Below, piece after piece: positions 58,260 to 64,000 of a DNA stretch of 64,000 nucleotides. Under the pieces are notes generated by a model. That model worked only from the letters and a program-made list of their open reading frames with translations. It was not told where the DNA came from and made no database searches. Where the stretch lies: contig JABYQN010000014.1 of assembly GCA_022606135.1 (NCBI GenBank), positions 909,795-973,794 on the forward strand, in the 5' to 3' direction. Source of the stretch: Fomes fomentarius. Lineage: Eukaryota > Basidiomycota > Agaricomycetes > Polyporales > Polyporaceae. A program made the translations under genes and the position numbers. Numbering within the stretch: the first letter of the stretch is position 1; each line of letters starts with the position of its first letter.

Positions 58260-59205
58260 GATACCATTCCTTTTATCCGTGCCACACGGCTCATCTACTT
58301 ACGGTCTCCAACCAGACACCGCTCACTTGGGCAACAATTTATGCGTGGATGATGATTCGCATCCTGTTCACGACAGTACCGCGCAGGTGTACAACGCAGA
58401 CACCGACCATGTCTTCGGCGCAGTCAGCCACAGGAGTCAAGGACTACTCGAGCAGTCCTTCAAAACAAGAGAAGATAAGTAAACACATTCTACGGCTACC
58501 AAAGCTGTGTTTCTCGCCAGAGTCTCAACTCAAGTTTCTCAGGCTAGCATAGATTCAATACGGTGATAGGGGGCACAGGGCTACTTCGCGCCACTCCTCG
58601 GTATACCAGACGACTTCTCATGTGACGAACATCTTCACAGCGAGTGCACTGTTTTCGTCAATGATGGCAATCTAGCGGAGAAATTGAGATCCTCTTTTGC
58701 TACTCTCAATCTCAGGCACACTTCAATAGGGTACATCTGAGTTTACAAGCTGACATTGCTCCACGCATCCGCGTCCTCTCCAGGTGACATACACGATATG
58801 CAAGTTATTCGTATCCGTCCAGTGACTGGCGAAACACTATCCAGCATGAAACACCTAGTTCGCAGCCCGTCAACAGATGCAGAATCTGACCCGCCGTCGA
58901 GACACTGATAATTGGAAAGAGAATGTTCTCCCTACTTGCAAGCCGGCCCGGACGGTGCTGTGCACAATATCGAACCCACAGTGCGGCATTTCTACTACTT
59001 CTGCTGGGCTTTGTCTACTACGAGACTGGGGCCTCGTGATCTTCTGAACCACTGGACCTGTCTCTGCGACAGAGCGAATGTACCGCAGCTCATCGGGGAT
59101 CATACCCGTTCGCAAATCACTTATCTCTATGGTAGTAGCTGGGCGATGCGGACGGCTGAGGAGACATGGCGGTCTCTTCAAATCTCAATGAGATATGTGT
59201 GCTAG
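58260..59205 (+). CDS. Unrecognised plus-strand gene (block copy 2)
   Basis: Two coding-like blocks. One at about 58,310-58,481 (HLGNNLCVDDDSHPVH, YNADTDHVFGAVSHRSQG) ends near a GTAAAC donor. The other, 58,912-59,205, has YLQAGPDGAVHNIEPTVRHF, CDRANVPQLIGDHTR and YLYGSSWAMRTAEETW. Both have counterparts in the 35.3-36.3 kb block, where the frame is broken. The family is unknown. Lying head-on to the neighbouring minus-strand gene, it forms a conserved convergent pair in both copies. Confidence 0.45.
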
Positions 59206-60115
59206 AGTACCTTAATAGCGTTTAATCGAGTTACTCGATGTACTGGTATGAGAGCCAGTGCATCGCACTTTATTATTTTCCTGGCTCATCATATGCTACT
59301 GACGAACAACCCAGAAGGTCGGAGAATTGCGATCAAAGTGAGGAGTACGCGAACGAGAATACACATCAGTACTCGCGGAAATTCCTTTATAGTCCTTAAT
59401 TGGGCTATTAAGATGCTTAAGACAGTGTAAGGACATTAAGCCATGGGCGCCTCTGCACTGCCACAGTGGCTGCTATGACCTCCTCCTCAGCTCACTTGCG
59501 CTCGGGGCATAGCACGTTGAGTTCGTGTTGTATCTATTCGAATATTTGTAGAATTCTTCGTCTGAGGTGAATGAACCATTGTATCAAGCTTTGAAGCTTT
59601 TGAGTGAGGAATGCTATAGTCATTCACTGATGTTTTCTTCACCCAGTATGGGCATAAGTCCTGTTAAGACCGTAAGTTCATGAAGGAATTTTCGCAAGTA
59701 CTGATGCATACACCGGAATGTACTACATTAAAATGTCCCACCTGCCACAGCCTTAAATTTCAAGGAGAGTACGAACTCCGATGACCCAAGGTATCTAAAG
59801 GGCGCGACGTTCTGCATAGATTCTTTGGACTTTTGCAATCGGAGTCTTAGTACAGCTTGACTGCCGAGCAATGACTGTGGCTTGTAGGACGCTCGGTGCA
59901 CACTAAGTTGAACCGACGGTATTCAGCTTAGTAACATGTCATATAAACAAGGCAGTATTCTCGTAGAAAGATGTACTAATGTGTTGTTACATACATCAAG
60001 AAAGGCACGATCGTAGAGAGATGTACTTAGGCCAATGACCACTGAGAAGACACCTTATGCTGTGCCAACTGTCCATTAAGCGACAGCGCACAAGCGTAAA
60101 TAAGGTCCCCATACA
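59206..60115. other. Intergenic region without a supported gene
   Basis: AT-rich with short frames only. It is longer than the matching interval in block copy 1 (36,290-36,620), so it probably contains an insertion, but no ends or target duplication were found. Confidence 0.4.
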
Positions 60116-61295
60116 TCAGGCACCACGAGGATAGTAGCGGAGAGATGGCTGAACACTACCCTGACTGACACATTTAACGTCGTCTAACACGATGTCATCG
60201 TATTCAATCCACGTCCCATCCAACAGGTGAAGTCTGTAGCCAGACAGTGCCTGTTACATGCCAAGTAAACAGCTTCGGCATGTCTTGAGGAGGAATATGA
60301 ATATGATACACACCAATGCTCGTTCAACTTCCTCAGCAATGATCCTTGCCAGCCTCCCACATGTAAGGGGTCAGCCGCCCCGGTAGAGGTAATGCTGAAC
60401 AGGGCGCAAATTGACTTTGGGGAGCTAACATAAGCGAAGACCAGGTTATAAGACACTAAACCCATGTATGATCTCAAGAAGAGAGATACCAACGCAAAGG
60501 CGGACTATGAACTTGCCCCCCTTCTTTGGTTCGAAACTTCCCATGATCGAAGGTGTCTTCTTCGGAATCCATGACCTCTCCGTTTGCGGCGTCTTTCATG
60601 CACGTGTTGTCGTACTTCATGACAGTAAATGGCTCTTCAACTTTGTTACCCTTTCTGTATGGCTCCTGGGGGACGAGCTAGATAATCTCAAACCAGTTGC
60701 TGCTGCCGCCTCCGAAAACGTGCCACATATACCGTCTTAGCTTAGGCTCGGTTCTAGCATCCTCGTGCACTGGTGGCAATACAGCATGAATCCCTGCCGC
60801 CCCCTGCTTTGAGGCCCCCACAGTACTAGATAGAGGTTCAGTGGGTGCCGTGGGTGTCGATGCGCTGGGATAATAATCGGGGCAAAGTCTCAGGGACGCT
60901 GCTTGCTGAGCCTGAGAATGAAAACTTTGTCGGTGCATGAGTTGACTAGATACCAATATCTAGCTCAACTGACAATCTGAATCCAGCCTTCAGCCAAAAT
61001 CAAGGACTTCCAGGTACCTTGGACCAACGTGTGCGCAAAGCTTAGTCGACCCGTCTTTTCATAGGCGAAAGACACAGTCCCATCCGGGAAGGCCAAATGT
61101 AGGCTTATTGTCAATCGCATGTAATCGTATAAGATGCACTTGGTGACATACCTCTGGCCCGGGTATGGAGTCAGCATCGTAACTTGAGTCTTCGAGGGAC
61201 ACTTTCAGTCGAACGTAGCATGCGTGTCCTGGATGGTGCTCGTATGTCTTACGGTCAGGTGTAGCAATCAGGAACAACATGCTGAGCGGGTCCAT
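60116..61295 (-). CDS. Unrecognised protein, paralogue B of a duplicated gene
   Basis: Exon order parallels paralogue A (36,620-37,654). Exon 1 from 61,295 (MDPLSMLFLIATPDRKTYEH, CYVRLKVSLEDSSYDADS). Exon 2 near 61,100 (FPDGTVSFAYEKTGRLSFA). A long exon with TAPTEPLSSTVGASKQGA and FGGGSSNWFEI, then a stop-like TAG near 60,675 before PQEPYRKGNKVEEPFTV. A last exon has EYDDIVLDDVKCVSQGSV and ends RYYPRGA. The TAG and a frame problem near 60,520 suggest partial decay, unless extra introns remove them. The conserved C-terminus shows past selection. Function unknown. Confidence 0.5.
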
Positions 61296-61399
61296 AAGGT
61301 AGTCCTGGGTTTGGTGAAGTGGGTAGGTGTGGTATACGGTCTGCGAGTAGGTGCGATGAGATGTGGGGGGGACCCCGCGGCCCAAGTATATATACACAT

Positions 61400-64000
61400 A
61401 GATATCTGCTGCACATGCAATGGAAATATTAGCGCCGGGCGGGCAGTAACCACTGTAACCCTGAGTAATGAAACTGGGGCAAGCAAGCCTGAATTTGGGA
61501 GACTCACGGAAACATCAATATGAGATATCTCATCTCAAAGTTCAACGTCAACACCAATCCCTCCCGACAATGGTAAACAAGTAATTCATCTGAAAACGGA
61601 TAAACAACGCGTGTGCTCGCCCCACATAAAGATTTGGCAATGGTCTCGATGTTACGCTGCAAGGTGCCCCATTTGTGTAAAGAATACGTGCAAGCGCACC
61701 GGAAAGAATGGGATAGGCCTTGAGATCTTGAGAGGACATGTGGTATTATGGGGATCATCGGAAATTATGCTTACTGCGCCTCAATCCAACGTGCGTTTCA
61801 ATATCGAGTGGAGACAGGCGTCTTGTGTAGGATTTTTGGGACCGTGTTCGCCACACCGCTGTGATATCCAGATGATGTACGAGCTTTGGTATGCCCTCAT
61901 TCGCGCACTGGCGGCGTGCAGCATTGTAAACCTGATGACAGCATAGGTCACGTGCGAGCGCGAGTGAGAGTTGTTGGAGTACGCGCGACGCGACACGACA
62001 CGTGTTGTTGACGCTGTGACACACTTGTTCTTCGCAAAACATATGTTGCTTAACCGGCGAGGCAAAAACTCGTTCGCGTATGTACAAAACGCGTTTGGTT
62101 CGTAGGTACAGGCGCGTGCCCGGGGATCTTGGTGTGAGGCCAGCCGTCTTAAGTGGTCTCCTCCCGTTGTTCCCGCTCTATCTAAAAATTGTCCGCACTG
62201 GGTAAGTTATCTAACATTAACCCACGCCACTCTCATAGCGGGAGCAAGACCACTTAAAGCCGCTGGTTTTAAGTACAAGCTGAGCCAGGCTCTTAACATC
62301 ACTACCTCCATCCCTCCTTCCCTCCTTCGAGACCGTCCACCTGGCACACCCGCTACCGCAATCTCGGACGCTAATGAGTGCACACTACTGAGGTGAGTAG
62401 TTGCTGTTTCTACCATAGTTCTGGTTAGTGCATCAGCAAAAGTGCCCCAGGCTGGTATGGGGTTTGCCAGGTCTCACCTGCACATATAACTGCCACCAGA
62501 AGATGTCAGCTTTGCCAGGCTGGTGATACAGCTGACCAGTGTATGTTATTGACCTCTGAACCATGTCAGAACCACCACCTAGGTCACATATGACCACTAC
62601 GGTAAGATATGACCACGCTCACCAGTGTATATAAGACGACGTATCTGCCAATATGGAAATTTGGTTCTGCTCTGGGGTCTCTGGGGTCCCGCTAGTCACT
62701 GGTATCGAAATCATTGATAATATCATTATATTCAATCATACTGGTTATTGATTACATTGAAGCTACTAATAATACTACAAGGTACCCATACAAACCGGAG
62801 ATGATAACATAGAACTCACCGAGGTGTCGTAGCAGAGCAATGAAGGCACTTACCACTCAAGTCCAACAATAGCAGTTATGACAGAAAAACATACCTTGGG
62901 AGACAAAAGAGAAGGCCGAAATGGTATAGGACTGACCTTGGTGTTGGACTTACCGGTAGAGAGAATGAACTCCTTGTCGGAGGGGGTAGAGTGAGTCATA
63001 CTAGGGAGGAGTTGGGGCACGCCATTTATGCGCATCGGAAGGGACGGGTTGGTTCGGATTGAGGCAGGCACGCCAACCGCTTGGCAACTGCGCTCAAGTG
63101 ATGGCGCAATATACGCGACAGATGTGGTGAATCATGGGAGACTGTGAGCCGCGGAACAGCTCTGTAACCCCATGGTAGGGTTTGTTGCGACCAGATGTTG
63201 CACGCAGACGCTGTGTCGGAGTTTATATGATTATGAATGAAGCTTACGAACCAAAATGACCAGCGGATAGCTCAGATGATATATTCTTGCCAGCCTGGTA
63301 TGTATCTGGTAAGGTATGTCCAGCTCTGCCGAAGGATGGACTTCTGGAACCCGGATGGCAAAACCCTCATCAGGGTGGGTGCTACCTTATAAGATTCGTC
63401 CGGACTGACCACGTCCACCTGTCCATACATGGCAACGTCATTTTTGCTGCAGTGCCCCAATGGGCACGTAGATGTTCAACTCGGACACATGCCTCACGGT
63501 TTTTGTGTCGACATCATACCACGTCAGTGCATACTCACTGCGTGTCAGGCGCCCCTAGGCTGAGCTCGGCTAGTCCACGTGGCTGTGGGGTCTGGCTATG
63601 TAGTCTACTATCGTGACCCCAGTGTTCGCGGTGACCCCAGTGTTCGCTGGAGAGGCGATGTACTTCTTTCCGCTGGCCGATAACGATACATTCTCAGAAG
63701 TTTATTACTGCATATATTAGCTACCTAACACAACAAAACGGGGCGAATCCATGAAGATTTGACTCCGATCTTGAACAAAGTAGTACTCTGAAAGCTGCTT
63801 CCCCTCTATTGTTGGACTTCGCTATAACACGGATCCCGGGCGCTGCAGGTGATTTTTTGCATGCATATGGAATAGTGTATATTCAGCATACTCCCCATTT
63901 TTCCGAGGTCAGAATCACAGCAAAACGACCTGCAGCGACACCTGGTCCTCGAGCGTGACTTTGGTGCCACCGCGTAGCAATCCAAATTCGTTCTCCGACT
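61400..64000. other. Terminal region without a supported gene
   Basis: No frame has recognised domains or convincing splice structure. An 18-bp unit (GTGACCCCAGTGTTCGCG) is repeated in tandem at 63,613-63,648. The stretch 62,370-62,760 has LTR-like traits, with a TATATAAG near 62,625 and TGGTATCG near 62,700. No second LTR or target duplication was found, so it is not called as an element. Confidence 0.4.

Noticed and set aside
62370..62760. LTR-like sequence with a TATA box and a TGGTATCG motif resembling a primer-binding site
   Set aside because: No matching second LTR, no retroelement genes and no target duplication were found, so the resemblance may be chance.
1..64000. CRISPR arrays, bacterial-type operons, rRNA or tRNA genes
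   Set aside because: None is visible. The intron-rich gene structure is eukaryotic, and the only tRNA-like match found is the copia primer-binding site.

Overview
The window looks like nuclear DNA of a basidiomycete fungus of class Agaricomycetes, probably a wood-decay polypore-type species. Genes are broken by many 40-70 bp GT..AG introns. They include an AA9 cellulose-active monooxygenase, an NRPS-like carboxylate reductase, several F-box proteins, an Agaricomycete-type SAM methyltransferase family, a Plavaka transposase and a DUF6532-like gene. The order is inferred, not proven.

Layout. 1-0.46 kb: a solo LTR. 0.5-6.39 kb: left arm of a large inverted duplication with a methyltransferase (MT), two F-box genes and an F-box/LRR-like gene. 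8.4-9.4 kb: AA9 monooxygenase. 10.3-12.96 kb: a seven-exon ZIP-type metal transporter with a His-rich loop. 14.2-15.1 kb: an unrecognised gene. 15.5-16.7 kb: a third MT. 17.38-22.69 kb: right arm of the inverted duplication in opposite orientation, followed by an internally deleted MT remnant. 24.6-28.9 kb: NRPS-like A-T-R reductase. 29.8-32.5 kb: another F-box gene. 33.7-34.7 kb: a small secreted protein gene. 35.2-37.7 kb and 58.3-61.3 kb: two diverged copies of a block carrying an unrecognised gene pair. 38.0-38.6 kb: a CT-rich tract.

39.2-50.9 kb holds Plavaka-type transposase sequence on the minus strand. It is split by an almost intact Ty1/copia element (42,873-49,744; two 554-bp LTRs; CGATC target duplication), and the copia element is itself split by a solo LTR in the opposite orientation (47,021-47,443; GTTGG duplication). 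51.1-56.5 kb holds plus-strand multi-exon genes of the kind found beside such transposons, including a DUF6532-like gene broken by a second copy of the solo LTR seen at the window start. 56.8-58.0 kb holds a Tc1/mariner-like transposase. The last 2.5 kb shows no gene I can support.

The main biological point is that the two arms of the inverted duplication have decayed in a complementary way. On the left the MT has lost its SAM-binding motif I while the F-box genes stay open. On the right the MT keeps motif I while the F-box genes carry stops and frameshifts. The AA9 enzyme, the MTs and the reductase may serve lignocellulose attack and small-molecule metabolism, but no pathway can be assigned from sequence alone.
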